A stretch of 22,624 nucleotides of DNA from Fibrobacter sp. UBA1765 (GTDB taxonomy: Bacteria; Fibrobacterota; Fibrobacteria; Fibrobacterales; Fibrobacteraceae). Below are positions 15,255 to 22,624 of this stretch, one piece after another. The first letter of the stretch is position 1. Each line of letters opens with the position of its first letter. Location: contig DCGZ01000112.1 of the NCBI GenBank assembly GCA_002314675.1, positions 1 through 22,624 of the forward strand. The letters are read 5' to 3'. The position numbers were made by a program, and so were the translations under genes. Below the pieces are notes generated by a model. The model was not told the origin of the DNA. It saw only the letters and a list, made by a program, of their open reading frames with translations, and searched no databases.

Positions 15255-17546
15255 ATGAACACACCTGTACAAATCCAGTTTTCAAGTGAATTAGACAAGC
15301 TTGATGCAGAGCAGCGCTTAGCTGTAGAGACGACGGAAGGTTTTGTTCGTGTCATTGCGGGAGCTGGTTCCGGCAAAACTCGTACTCTTACGCATCGCTA
15401 CTTGTACCTTGCAAAAGAAATGGGAATTTCACCTTCCAATATCTTGTGCGTGACTTTTACGAACAAGGCCGCGAACGAAATGAAGAAGCGCATTCGCCAA
15501 ATGCTCGGTGGTGATGATAGCGGCTATGTGAGTACGTTCCATGGCTTTTGTGTTCAGTTCCTTCGCGAAGAAATCCATGTTCTAAACTATCCTAAAGAAT
15601 TCATGATTCTAGATGAAGATGATGAAAAGTCGCTTCTTCGAAAGGCTTATGTTGAACTTGGACTTCACTTGAATGATCTTAAGATCAAGAGTGCCATGGA
15701 TTTTATCGGTGGTCGCAAGGCAAATGAAATGGACCAGGTTCCTCTGTTTGCCGAAAAGGGTGAAGAGGGTAGTGAACATTTGTTAAAGCTTGTAGAAACG
15801 GCCCAAGACAAATGGATGAAGGTCTATTACCGTTACCTGTATGAGCAGAAAAAAAACTTCGCCCTCGATTTTGATGACCTTATTCTAGTTACCTTGTATA
15901 TTTTGGAACAATTCCCGGAAAAACTAGAAAAATGGCAAAAGCGAATGATGTATGTGATGGTCGATGAATTCCAGGACATTGACTTACAGCAGTACAAACT
16001 TGCCGACTTGCTTTCGGGCTATCATAGGAACCTTTTTATTGTTGGCGACCCGGACCAGACAATCTATGGTTGGCGCGGTGCCGACGTGAATCGCATTCTT
16101 GAATTTGACAAGTACCATGAAGATACGCAGACAATTCTTTTGCAGAACAATTACCGTTCCAGCGAAAGCATTTTGAAAATCCCGGATTCTGTTATCAAGA
16201 ACAATAAGTTCCGTATAGAAAAGGTTCTAAAGCCAATTCGTGTCGGAGGCAAGGTTCCTGTCTTTTGCCATGCGAAAAATACGCGTGAAGAAGCTTCCTG
16301 GATTGTTGACAATATTTCTGAAGCTATAGAAGCCGGCGTTGCTCGTAAAGACATAGCCGTTCTTTACCGCATGCATTCACAGTCTCGTTCCGTTGAAGAA
16401 GCTTTGATGGCTGCTGATATTCCTTATAAGATTTATAGCGGTATTGGTTTTTATCAACGCCAAGAAATCAAGGATACGCTCTGCTACTTGCGCATGCTTG
16501 TAAATGGTGATGACTTGTCTTTTTTGCGTACCGTCAATACACCAAAGCGAATGTTTGGACCAAAAAAGGTTACGGCATTGCAGGAATATGCTGAAAAGCG
16601 AGGCCTTAGCTTATACGAATCCTTGTTAGAAATTGCGACTGCAGCAGGGCTTTTTAACAATAATGAACCTGTTGATGTTCCTTCCATTGTAGATGGCTTT
16701 AATCCTGTAGAATTCATGTCGAAGACCAAGGCTGGGGAGTATGTAAAGCTTGTAGAAAAGTACAAGGCTCGTTACAAGGACATGCGCGTTACCGATGTGC
16801 TCAACAAGATGCTTCGAGAATCCGGTTACGAAGAAATGCTTAGGCTTGATGGCGACGACGACCGCTTAAGCAACCTTGCAGAACTTAAGCAAGGCGTGAT
16901 GGAATTTGAAAAGTATTTTGAAGAAGACGCAACCCTTGATGAATACTTGCAAAATATTGTCTTGTTCTCGAATGCCGATGCAAACGATGGCGAAAAAGAT
17001 GTCGTGCAACTCATGACAATTCACAATGCTAAAGGGCTGGAATTCCCGTACGTATTTGTATGCGGCTTGAATGAAGGCTGCTTTCCTGTCAAGCGCGTAA
17101 AGAACAAGATCCAGCTTGAAGAAGAACGTCGTCTTGCATACGTTGCTTTTACACGTGCAGAGAACGCACTGTTCGTAAGCGATGCCGCGGACGGCGCTGG
17201 CGAGGGGGCTAGCCGTTACCCATCACGTTTCTTGTTAGAAATGGACATGGCTGATCTAGATATTGTCCAAGGCTTTTCTGAAGAATGGCTAGAAGAAGCG
17301 CGGTCGTACATTCAAAGCGTTGACAGCGAAAGAGACTTTTTGAGTGATGAATCGCTTGGCCTTTTAAAGAAGGCTCCGACAGCAATCTTTGTCGTGGGTG
17401 CGCGAGTCCATCATCGTATTATGGGAATGGGAACCGTTGTCGCAATCGATGACGAGAACTTTAGTTATCAGGTCAAGTTCGACAAGATTGCAACACCGAG
17501 ATCCATTCAATTCGATTTTCCTCTTGTCGCGGTCCTGGACGTTTAA
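15255..17546 (+). CDS. uvrD: ATP-dependent 3'-5' DNA helicase UvrD/PcrA
   Basis: The 763-residue protein has all superfamily 1A helicase motifs: the Q-motif region LDAEQRLAVE (16-25), Walker A AGAGSGKT (35-42), TFTNKAANEM (Ia), STFHGF, motif II VDEFQDID (about 236-243), motif III GDPDQTIYGWRGAD, motif IV NNYRSSESIL, motif V LMTIHNAKGLEFPYVFVCGLNEGCFP and motif VI EERRLAYVAFTRA. The C-terminal VHHRIMGMGTVVAIDDENFSYQVKFD resembles the Tudor-like domain of PcrA/UvrD that contacts RNA polymerase. The enzyme unwinds DNA in nucleotide-excision and mismatch repair and removes stalled complexes. Length is slightly above the usual 720-740. The start at 15255 is supported by AAAGG and a sigma-70 promoter upstream. 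RecB or Rep is less likely because of the C-terminal domain. Confidence 0.95.
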   Translation: MNTPVQIQFSSELDKLDAEQRLAVETTEGFVRVIAGAGSGKTRTLTHRYLYLAKEMGISPSNILCVTFTNKAANEMKKRIRQMLGGDDSGYVSTFHGFCVQFLREEIHVLNYPKEFMILDEDDEKSLLRKAYVELGLHLNDLKIKSAMDFIGGRKANEMDQVPLFAEKGEEGSEHLLKLVETAQDKWMKVYYRYLYEQKKNFALDFDDLILVTLYILEQFPEKLEKWQKRMMYVMVDEFQDIDLQQYKLADLLSGYHRNLFIVGDPDQTIYGWRGADVNRILEFDKYHEDTQTILLQNNYRSSESILKIPDSVIKNNKFRIEKVLKPIRVGGKVPVFCHAKNTREEASWIVDNISEAIEAGVARKDIAVLYRMHSQSRSVEEALMAADIPYKIYSGIGFYQRQEIKDTLCYLRMLVNGDDLSFLRTVNTPKRMFGPKKVTALQEYAEKRGLSLYESLLEIATAAGLFNNNEPVDVPSIVDGFNPVEFMSKTKAGEYVKLVEKYKARYKDMRVTDVLNKMLRESGYEEMLRLDGDDDRLSNLAELKQGVMEFEKYFEEDATLDEYLQNIVLFSNADANDGEKDVVQLMTIHNAKGLEFPYVFVCGLNEGCFPVKRVKNKIQLEEERRLAYVAFTRAENALFVSDAADGAGEGASRYPSRFLLEMDMADLDIVQGFSEEWLEEARSYIQSVDSERDFLSDESLGLLKKAPTAIFVVGARVHHRIMGMGTVVAIDDENFSYQVKFDKIATPRSIQFDFPLVAVLDV

Positions 17547-17560
17547 CATTGCTGACAGCA

Positions 17561-17587
17561 AAAAAGTCCGGCATGACCGGACTTTTT
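17561..17587. terminator. Bidirectional terminator between uvrD and the convergent lipoprotein gene
   Basis: AAAAAGTCCGG (17561-17571) pairs perfectly with CCGGACTTTTT (17577-17587) across a five-base loop. The A/T ends give a T run on both strands, so the stem can serve uvrD (stop at 17546) and the minus-strand gene ending at 17604. Confidence 0.92.
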
Positions 17588-17603
17588 AATGTTTTAAGAA
17601 AAC

Positions 17604-18179
17604 TTATTTTTGGGCTTTCTTCAATTCCTTGACGTGTTCAAAGTCAGAGCAACTGATTTGTTCAACATTGTTACCCATTGCCGAACTACGAGTGCGGTCG
17701 CTACCGCGGCTTTCTGGAATCTTGAAGCAGAATTCATAAGCTGTGCCTGCTTCGGTAGGAATTTCAAGCTTGAAAACTCGCTGGCGTGGTTCGCCCTTCT
17801 TGAAGTATTCTACGTATTCATACTTGTTCTTGAGCTTTTCAAGGCGCTTTTGCTGGTTGAATTCCATATCGCGCTTGATAGGACCATCAAGTTCAACAGG
17901 GAGGGAATTCTGCAAGCGGAGCTCGACCTTGTCGCCTTCCTTGACAATACTTGCTTCCTTTGGTGCAATGAGATAGCGCTGTTGCGGAATGTTCTTGTAA
18001 GCCTTGTAACGGGACTTACGGACACCACAAACTTCACGCATATCCGGGTTTGCGCTAAAGTCAATGTCGCGGCAAATTGGAGGCAAATCTGTAGGAACAT
18101 CCAATTCGTCGTTGGCAGAACCAGCACAGCCGGCTAGAAATGCCAAGGCACCAATAGAAATAAGGCAAGTAAGTTTCAT
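17604..18179 (-). CDS. Hypothetical lipoprotein
   Basis: The 191-residue product begins MKLTCLISIGALAFLAGCAGSAND, a lipoprotein signal with lipobox LAGC (Cys18 lipidated). The mature protein has two Cys near its start (PPICRDIDF, REVCGVRKSRYKAYKN) and two near its end (YEFCFKIPES, QISCSDFEHV), which could form disulfides. A Lys-rich middle region (EFNQQKRLEKLKNKYEYVEYFKKGEPRQRVFKLEIP) leads into beta strands. I do not recognise a family. It lies between two plus-strand genes, is convergent with uvrD (sharing its terminator) and divergent from the UvrA-like gene. The roughly 120-bp A/T-rich gap upstream (18180-18299) must contain its promoter, but I see no sharp motif there. Confidence 0.72.
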   Translation of the reverse strand: MKLTCLISIGALAFLAGCAGSANDELDVPTDLPPICRDIDFSANPDMREVCGVRKSRYKAYKNIPQQRYLIAPKEASIVKEGDKVELRLQNSLPVELDGPIKRDMEFNQQKRLEKLKNKYEYVEYFKKGEPRQRVFKLEIPTEAGTAYEFCFKIPESRGSDRTRSSAMGNNVEQISCSDFEHVKELKKAQK

Positions 18180-18299
18180 ATGTTGAAATTTAAATAAAAA
18201 AGCAAGTAAAATGAAATTTTTTTTGAATTTCTGTTAATCTTAAAGTGAATTTTTACCAAAAAACGGCAAATTTCTAATTTTTAAGGGTATTTGGGTAGG

Positions 18300-20771
18300 A
18301 TGAATATGATTTCTTTACGCGGCGCAAGACTCCATAATTTGCAAAATGTGAATGCGGACTTTCCTGAAAATTCCATAACAGTTGTTTGTGGCCCGTCTGG
18401 GTGCGGAAAATCTTCGCTTTCTTTTGATACTTTACATGGGGAATGCCGTCGTCGCTATCTAGAAACCTTGAGCCCTTTTGCACTTCGTGTGCTGGGTGGA
18501 AAAAAATATATTCCGCTAGATGATGCCTCGGGGCTTATTCCAAGCGTTGCCATTGGACCTGCCCGTGGCGAAGCCCCTGCAAGGACCATGGCACTTTCGC
18601 TTGCCGAAGCAGATGACGCTTTTCATACGCTGTTTTGCAGCATGGCGCGCCCAACTTGCCCTGTTTGCGGTAAGTCGGCAGAATTTTTAACGCGTGAACA
18701 AATTGTTGCAAAAATCGCGGAATACCCTGAAAAAAGTCGTTTGCAGTTCATTGCTCCGGCTGGCATGGAAAACGCGCAAGGCAAGACTCTTTCTGAACTA
18801 GCGTCTGTTTTTTTGCCGCTTGGCTATTCGCGCGGGCTTGCAGATGGCGTAGCTTGCTCCCTTGCAGACTTGACTCCGCAGGAATCCAGGAAGGCTCCAA
18901 AGAAGTTTGAAATTGTTGTTGACCGTATTATAATTCGAGATGGTGTCCGAACCCGAATATCTGAAGCTGTAGATGCGTGCTTTAGGCTTACGCACGACTA
19001 TCTTGAAATTGATAACGAAGGGGTAAGGACAGTTTTTTCGACCGTACCCCGTTGTCCGGAAGGCCATGAAGTGGGTGTTTTGCAGGCTCCGCAGGTTCGC
19101 AATTTTTCTCCATATTCAACGGTTGGGGCTTGCGAACATTGTGGTGGTACTGGTTTTGAAAATGAAGAAACAGAAATTCTTTGCAAGCATTGTAACGGAC
19201 TTCGCTTAAAGCCGTTTCTCTTGAATTCAAGAATCGGATATTTTGATGCGAACGAATCATCCAATGTCACCGCGAACGAATCATCCAGTGTCACAGCGAA
19301 CGAATCTTCCAATGTCACCGCGAACGAATCTTCCCGTGTCATTGCGAACGAAGTGAAGCAATCTATAACATCTTCTTTTTCATATTCAGAGCTTGTCCAA
19401 AAGAATTTTGTAGACTTCAAAAATTGCTGTGAAAAGATATTTGCGAATGTGCCGCGCACGCTTGCCCGAACAAGAGAAACGTTATTCGCGCGTCTTGAAG
19501 CCATTGATGAACTTGGTCTTGGCTACTTGCAGCCTTGTCGCAGTGGCTGTACGCTTTCTAGCGGTGAACTGGAACGCTTGCGACTTGTTTCTGCAGTAAC
19601 TGGCTATTTGGATGGCATGCTTTTTTGCCTTGATGAACCTGCTGCAGGCTTGCATAAGGAAGATGCCGTTAAGCTTTGGAACGTGCTTGAAAAAATATGC
19701 AGGCGAGGCAACACGCTTGTGCTTATGGAACATAATCCAGAAATCATTTCTCGTGCCGATTGGATTATTGAAATGGGGCCGGGGGCAGGCGAACTTGGCG
19801 GCAGTATTTTAGCGATGGGTAAGCGTGAAGAGGTGCTTTCTAACCCGGAATCTCCAACAGGGAACTGGCTTAGAAAGCTTGAAAAGCTTCGTAAAAAATC
19901 TCCATCTAAAAAGGTGAAAAATAAGCCGAGCGAATCAATAGTTGTCGATGGCTTTACTGAATATGGAATCAAGCCTATTTCTGCAAACTTCCCTGTAGGC
20001 AAGTTCAGTGTTGTTACGGGCCCTTCGGGGTGTGGCAAGTCTACGCTCATGTTCAAGCACCTGGTTGAAGAATATAACAAGGGGAGCTTTTCGCATCTTG
20101 GTCTTGAAGCATTATCGGTTTTGAGTACAGGTAATTTTCAAGGCAATAGAAGAAGCACGGTAGCTTCTGCAATCGACTTGCTTGTGCCGTTGCGTGATCT
20201 GTTTTCAAAGCTTCCAGAAAGCAAGATTCGTGGGTATGCGGCAAATCGCTTTAGCTTGCATACGCCTGGTGGACGTTGCGAAACATGCAAGGGCGAGGGG
20301 GTGTTACTAGACCCAAGTGGCTTTGAAGAAACGGAATGCCCGATTTGCCAAGGCAAACGCTATAGGGATGAAATTTTGGAAATTCGTTTTAAGTCCTTGT
20401 CTATTGCAGATATTCTTGACATGTCTGTTGAAAATGCAATGAACCTGTTTGAAGCGTTCCCGAAGTTTTATCCAAAGCTTCGAGCGCTTGTGGCAACAGG
20501 CTTAGGCTATTTACGACTGGGACAAGTTACAAGCAACATGAGTAGTGGCGAACGTGCAAGGCTTCGCTTATCCATGGCTCTTGGCAAGAATAATCCTCCA
20601 AAGACTTTGTACCTGTTCGATGAACCGGCCCGTGGCTTGCACGAAGGCGATATCAAAAAGCTCTTGGACCTATTCCATGGATTAGCTGATCTTGGCCATA
20701 CGATTATCGCGATTGAACATTCCGAAGATTTTGTGGCCAGTGCCGACTATGTTTTGGAATTGACCAAATAA
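18300..20771 (+). CDS. UvrA paralogue (ABC-type ATPase) with an inserted repeat peptide
   Basis: The 823-residue protein has the UvrA layout: Walker A GPSGCGKSS (31-39), a UvrB-binding-like region after Cys-Pro-Val-Cys near residue 120, a zinc module (CPEGHEV, CEHC, CKHC), signature LSSGELERLRL, Walker B FCLDEPAAGLH, a second Walker A GPSGCGKST (about 574-582), the C-terminal zinc finger CETCKGEGV/CPICQGKRY, signature MSSGERARLRL and FDEPARGLH. It is about 120 residues shorter than true UvrA. The segments that carry the conserved Gln in UvrA (IEQKS in domain 1, VDQSPIGRTPRS in domain 2) read AIGPARGEAPA and STGNFQGNRRST. It therefore probably binds DNA and ATP but may not work in UvrABC excision. 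Residues 317-355 are encoded by a 24-bp tandem repeat. The start is uncertain: ATG 18300, ATG 18306 (GGTAGG upstream) or TTG 18291. Confidence 0.85.
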   Translation: MNMISLRGARLHNLQNVNADFPENSITVVCGPSGCGKSSLSFDTLHGECRRRYLETLSPFALRVLGGKKYIPLDDASGLIPSVAIGPARGEAPARTMALSLAEADDAFHTLFCSMARPTCPVCGKSAEFLTREQIVAKIAEYPEKSRLQFIAPAGMENAQGKTLSELASVFLPLGYSRGLADGVACSLADLTPQESRKAPKKFEIVVDRIIIRDGVRTRISEAVDACFRLTHDYLEIDNEGVRTVFSTVPRCPEGHEVGVLQAPQVRNFSPYSTVGACEHCGGTGFENEETEILCKHCNGLRLKPFLLNSRIGYFDANESSNVTANESSSVTANESSNVTANESSRVIANEVKQSITSSFSYSELVQKNFVDFKNCCEKIFANVPRTLARTRETLFARLEAIDELGLGYLQPCRSGCTLSSGELERLRLVSAVTGYLDGMLFCLDEPAAGLHKEDAVKLWNVLEKICRRGNTLVLMEHNPEIISRADWIIEMGPGAGELGGSILAMGKREEVLSNPESPTGNWLRKLEKLRKKSPSKKVKNKPSESIVVDGFTEYGIKPISANFPVGKFSVVTGPSGCGKSTLMFKHLVEEYNKGSFSHLGLEALSVLSTGNFQGNRRSTVASAIDLLVPLRDLFSKLPESKIRGYAANRFSLHTPGGRCETCKGEGVLLDPSGFEETECPICQGKRYRDEILEIRFKSLSIADILDMSVENAMNLFEAFPKFYPKLRALVATGLGYLRLGQVTSNMSSGERARLRLSMALGKNNPPKTLYLFDEPARGLHEGDIKKLLDLFHGLADLGHTIIAIEHSEDFVASADYVLELTK
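19248..19363 (+). repeat. In-frame 24-bp tandem repeat inside the UvrA-like gene, related to the 266-430 repeat
   Basis: Four 24-bp units begin GCGAACGAATC at 19248, 19272, 19296 and 19320, each encoding ANESS-x-VT or close variants. They are followed by GCGAACGAAGTGAAGCAATC (19344-19363). This last part, with the preceding TGTCATT, differs by only a few bases from the minus-strand repeat at 266-291. Because 24 is a multiple of three and no unit has a stop, the reading frame is kept. Confidence 0.9.
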
Positions 20772-20792
20772 AAAATTTCTACATTTGGCGCC

Positions 20793-22394
20793 ATGCTAAA
20801 TGTATCCAATGTAAGTCTTCAGTATGGTAGCCGTGTTCTTTTCAAGGAAGTGAACCTTTCCTTCCAGAAGGGCAACTGCTACGGTGTTATCGGCGCAAAC
20901 GGTGCCGGCAAATCTACATTCCTCAAGATCCTTTCCGGTGAACTTGAACCAAATACCGGTGAAGTCACCAAGGATTCCGGCGAACGTATGGCAGTCCTTA
21001 AGCAGGACCACTTTGCCTTCGAAGAATTCACTGTCTTGAATACGGTGATGATGGGTTTCCCGGAACTCTATGAACTTGCACAGAAGCGTGAACAGCTTTA
21101 TGCCCTCCCGGAAATGACCGAGGAACAGGGTATGGAAGCCATGGAAGTTGAAACACGCTTTGGCGAAATCGGTGGCTACGAAGCTGATTCCAGCGCTGCG
21201 GTTCTCTTGAAGGGCCTTGGCATTCCTGAAGAATTCCATCAGTCCATGATGAAGGACCTTGATGCAAACATGAAGGTTCGCGTTTTGCTCGCTCAGGCAT
21301 TGTTCGGCAACCCGGACATCCTGCTCCTTGACGAACCTACGAACCACTTGGATCTTGAATCTATCGCATGGCTTGAAGATTACCTGGAACGTTTTGAAAA
21401 TACAGTGATCGTCGTTAGCCATGACCGTCACTTCTTGAACCGCGTATGTACCCATACTTGCGATATCGACTACGGTAAGATCAACATTTACGGCGGTAAC
21501 TACGAATTCTGGTACGCAGCAAGCCAGCTTGCCCAAAAGCAGCGTAAGGACCAGAACCGTCGTGCCGAAGAAAAGATCGAAGAACTCAAGGCCTTTATCC
21601 GTCGCTTTGCAAGTAACGCTTCGAAGGCTAAGCAGGCTACAAGCCGTAAGAAGCTCCTTGATAAGATGACCGTTGACGAAATGCCGGCTTCTAGCCGTAA
21701 GTTCCCATGGGTCAACTTCAAAATGGATCGCGAACCGGGCAAGATTGTTCTTGAACTTAAGAATGCTACTATCGATGATGGTGCAGATCTTGTCGTTAAG
21801 GGGCTTGACTTCTCCCTTGCAAATGGCGACCGTGTTGCTCTCGTAGGTGAATACGATACCTTGAAGACTGCATTCTTCCAGTTGATTGCCGAAGAAACTC
21901 CGGCACCGGAAGGCGTTCTCAAGTGGGGTAACACAATCAGCTATAGCTATTTCCCGAAGAATAACGATAAGTATTTTGATACAGATCTTTCCCTTGTGGA
22001 TTGGCTCCGTCAGTACAGCAAGGAACAGGATGAAACATTCATTCGCGGATTCCTTGGCCGTATGCTCTTTACCGGTGAAGAAGCTCTCAAGTGCGCAAAC
22101 GTTTTGAGCGGTGGTGAAAAGGTTCGCTGCATGCTTTCTCGCATGATGCTCAGTAACGCAAACTGCTTGCTCCTTGATGAACCGACTGCTCACCTCGACT
22201 TGGAAGCAATTACAGCCTTGAACAACGGCTTGAATGCATTCCCTGGCCCGATCATTTTCTGCACCCAGGACCATGAATTTGCACAGACTGTTGCAAACCG
22301 CGTTCTTGAACTGAACCCGGCTGGCGTTGTAGACCGTTCCATCACATTCGACGAATGGGTCGAAAGCAAGAAGGGCTTTGGCAAGAGAAAGTAA
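20793..22394 (+). CDS. ybiT: ABC-F family ATPase, YbiT-like, with one degenerate ATP site
   Basis: The 533-residue protein has two ABC domains joined by a charged linker (RRAEEKIEELKAFIRRFASNASKAKQATS, about 256-284), with ASSRKFPWVNF after it, typical of YbiT. It has no membrane part. ABC-F proteins bind the ribosomal E site and tune translation. Domain 1 has Walker A GANGAGKST (34-42), Gln71, LLLDEPTNHLD (177-187) and His210, but LDANM (156-160) in place of LSGGQ. Domain 2 keeps LSGGE (438-442) and LLLDEPTAHLD, but Walker A reads GEYDTLKTA (352-360), the Q-loop region reads FPKNN, and the H-switch is Gln492. One composite ATP site is therefore complete and the other lost. The gene starts 21 bp after the UvrA paralogue without a Shine-Dalgarno sequence and uses codons of a more highly expressed gene (many CTC, TTC, AAG). 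A terminator follows. Confidence 0.9.
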   Translation: MLNVSNVSLQYGSRVLFKEVNLSFQKGNCYGVIGANGAGKSTFLKILSGELEPNTGEVTKDSGERMAVLKQDHFAFEEFTVLNTVMMGFPELYELAQKREQLYALPEMTEEQGMEAMEVETRFGEIGGYEADSSAAVLLKGLGIPEEFHQSMMKDLDANMKVRVLLAQALFGNPDILLLDEPTNHLDLESIAWLEDYLERFENTVIVVSHDRHFLNRVCTHTCDIDYGKINIYGGNYEFWYAASQLAQKQRKDQNRRAEEKIEELKAFIRRFASNASKAKQATSRKKLLDKMTVDEMPASSRKFPWVNFKMDREPGKIVLELKNATIDDGADLVVKGLDFSLANGDRVALVGEYDTLKTAFFQLIAEETPAPEGVLKWGNTISYSYFPKNNDKYFDTDLSLVDWLRQYSKEQDETFIRGFLGRMLFTGEEALKCANVLSGGEKVRCMLSRMMLSNANCLLLDEPTAHLDLEAITALNNGLNAFPGPIIFCTQDHEFAQTVANRVLELNPAGVVDRSITFDEWVESKKGFGKRK

Positions 22395-22409
22395 TTTCTT
22401 TTGACGCGT

Positions 22410-22441
22410 AAAAAAGGGATGCTTTTAAGCATCCCTTTTTT
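22410..22441 (+). terminator. Rho-independent terminator after the ABC-F gene
   Basis: A 15-bp perfect stem with arms AAAAAAGGGATGCTT (22410-22424) and AAGCATCCCTTTTTT (22427-22441) lies 15 bp past the stop codon and ends in six T residues. The flanking A run means that it could also stop leftward transcription. Confidence 0.93.
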
Positions 22442-22485
22442 ATAGGAAGAAAATAGTAACTTGCTGCGTTCACTTTGAGGTAATT

Positions 22486-22560
22486 AAGACGAAAGACGGA
22501 AGACGGAAGTTAGGTCGTTCGCTACGCTCACTTTGAGGTGTGGGGTCGGCGCTTACGCGC
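22486..22560. repeat. Second copy of the intergenic hairpin repeat family
   Basis: AGACGAAAGACGGAAGACGG (from about 22487), TCACTTTGAGGTGTGG and the stem GGCGC-ttac-GCGCC followed by CTAGAGG closely parallel parts of 13523-13690 (AGACGAAAGA, GGCGC-ttc-GCGCC, GGTCGGGGCTTCGCCCCTAG, CTCACACCTCAAAA). No gene is supported from 22395 to the window end. Confidence 0.6.
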
Positions 22561-22613
22561 CTAGAGGAAAAGATTAGTAATCAGTCGGCTGTTGACAGAA
22601 TTGAAACATATCA

Positions 22614-22624
22614 TGTCTTTGCGA
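22614..22624 (+). repeat. Possible start of another TGTCATTGCGA-type repeat, cut by the window edge
   Basis: TGTCTTTGCGA at the very end differs by one base from TGTCATTGCGA, the opening of the repeat seen at 266-430 and 19344-19363. Eleven bases are too few to be sure. Confidence 0.3.

Noticed and set aside
20796..22274. A 492-codon open frame antisense to the ABC-F gene
   Set aside because: It lies wholly opposite a clearly recognised gene with strong codon bias; its product shows no domain and is rich in residues expected from the complementary codons.
22592..22624. TTGACA near the window end as a promoter
   Set aside because: No -10 box lies at 16-18 bp; the best TATCAT is only 11 bp away.

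Overview
This window looks like chromosome of a Fibrobacter-type bacterium (Fibrobacterota). That is an inference. It rests on the mix of genes (a giant CoA-dehydratase-activase protein, an FAD-independent acetolactate synthase, lipoproteins and an outer-membrane barrel typical of a diderm), on many starts without a clear Shine-Dalgarno sequence, and on two families of short dispersed repeats that I associate with these genomes. No rRNA, tRNA, CRISPR array, phage or transposase is visible.

Layout, left to right. (1) Positions 1-2036 hold minus-strand genes: a truncated GIY-YIG nuclease-like protein, a composite repeat block (266-430), a SIMPL-domain protein and a small outer-membrane barrel protein with a palindrome upstream. 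(2) Positions 2037-8345 hold two minus-strand metabolic genes, each followed by a terminator: a 1482-residue fusion of 2-hydroxyacyl-CoA dehydratase activase and HgdB-like domains, and an AlsS-type acetolactate synthase. (3) A 302-bp divergent region (8346-8647) carries two sigma-54-like (-24/-12) motifs, one facing each way. (4) Positions 8648-14746 hold the most notable system: a four-gene plus-strand operon of an ATP-grasp/alpha-E fusion, a transglutaminase-like protease/amidase, a stand-alone circularly permuted ATP-grasp ligase and a stand-alone alpha-E protein, ending in a strong terminator. The two ATP-grasp proteins differ: the stand-alone one keeps the metal- and nucleotide-binding motifs, while the fusion has lost them. 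(5) Positions 14751-18179 hold a small lipoprotein, a UvrD/PcrA helicase with a near-perfect sigma-70 promoter, and a second lipoprotein. (6) Positions 18300-22441 hold a UvrA paralogue followed after 21 bp by a YbiT-type ABC-F ATPase, then a terminator and more intergenic repeats to the window end.

How the parts work together. The ATP-grasp, alpha-E and transglutaminase genes form a known but biochemically uncharacterised peptide-bond-forming and processing system. Its duplicated architecture suggests one catalytic and one structural or regulatory ligase unit. UvrD is a housekeeping DNA repair helicase. The UvrA paralogue carries an in-frame 24-bp tandem repeat that belongs to the same repeat family as the intergenic block at 266-430, so a dispersed repeat has been tolerated inside a protein. 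The ABC-F protein has lost Walker A, Q-loop and H-switch residues of its second nucleotide-binding domain and the signature motif of its first, which leaves one complete composite ATP site. These three points (asymmetric ligase pair, repeat-in-protein, one-site ABC-F) are the observations most worth following.
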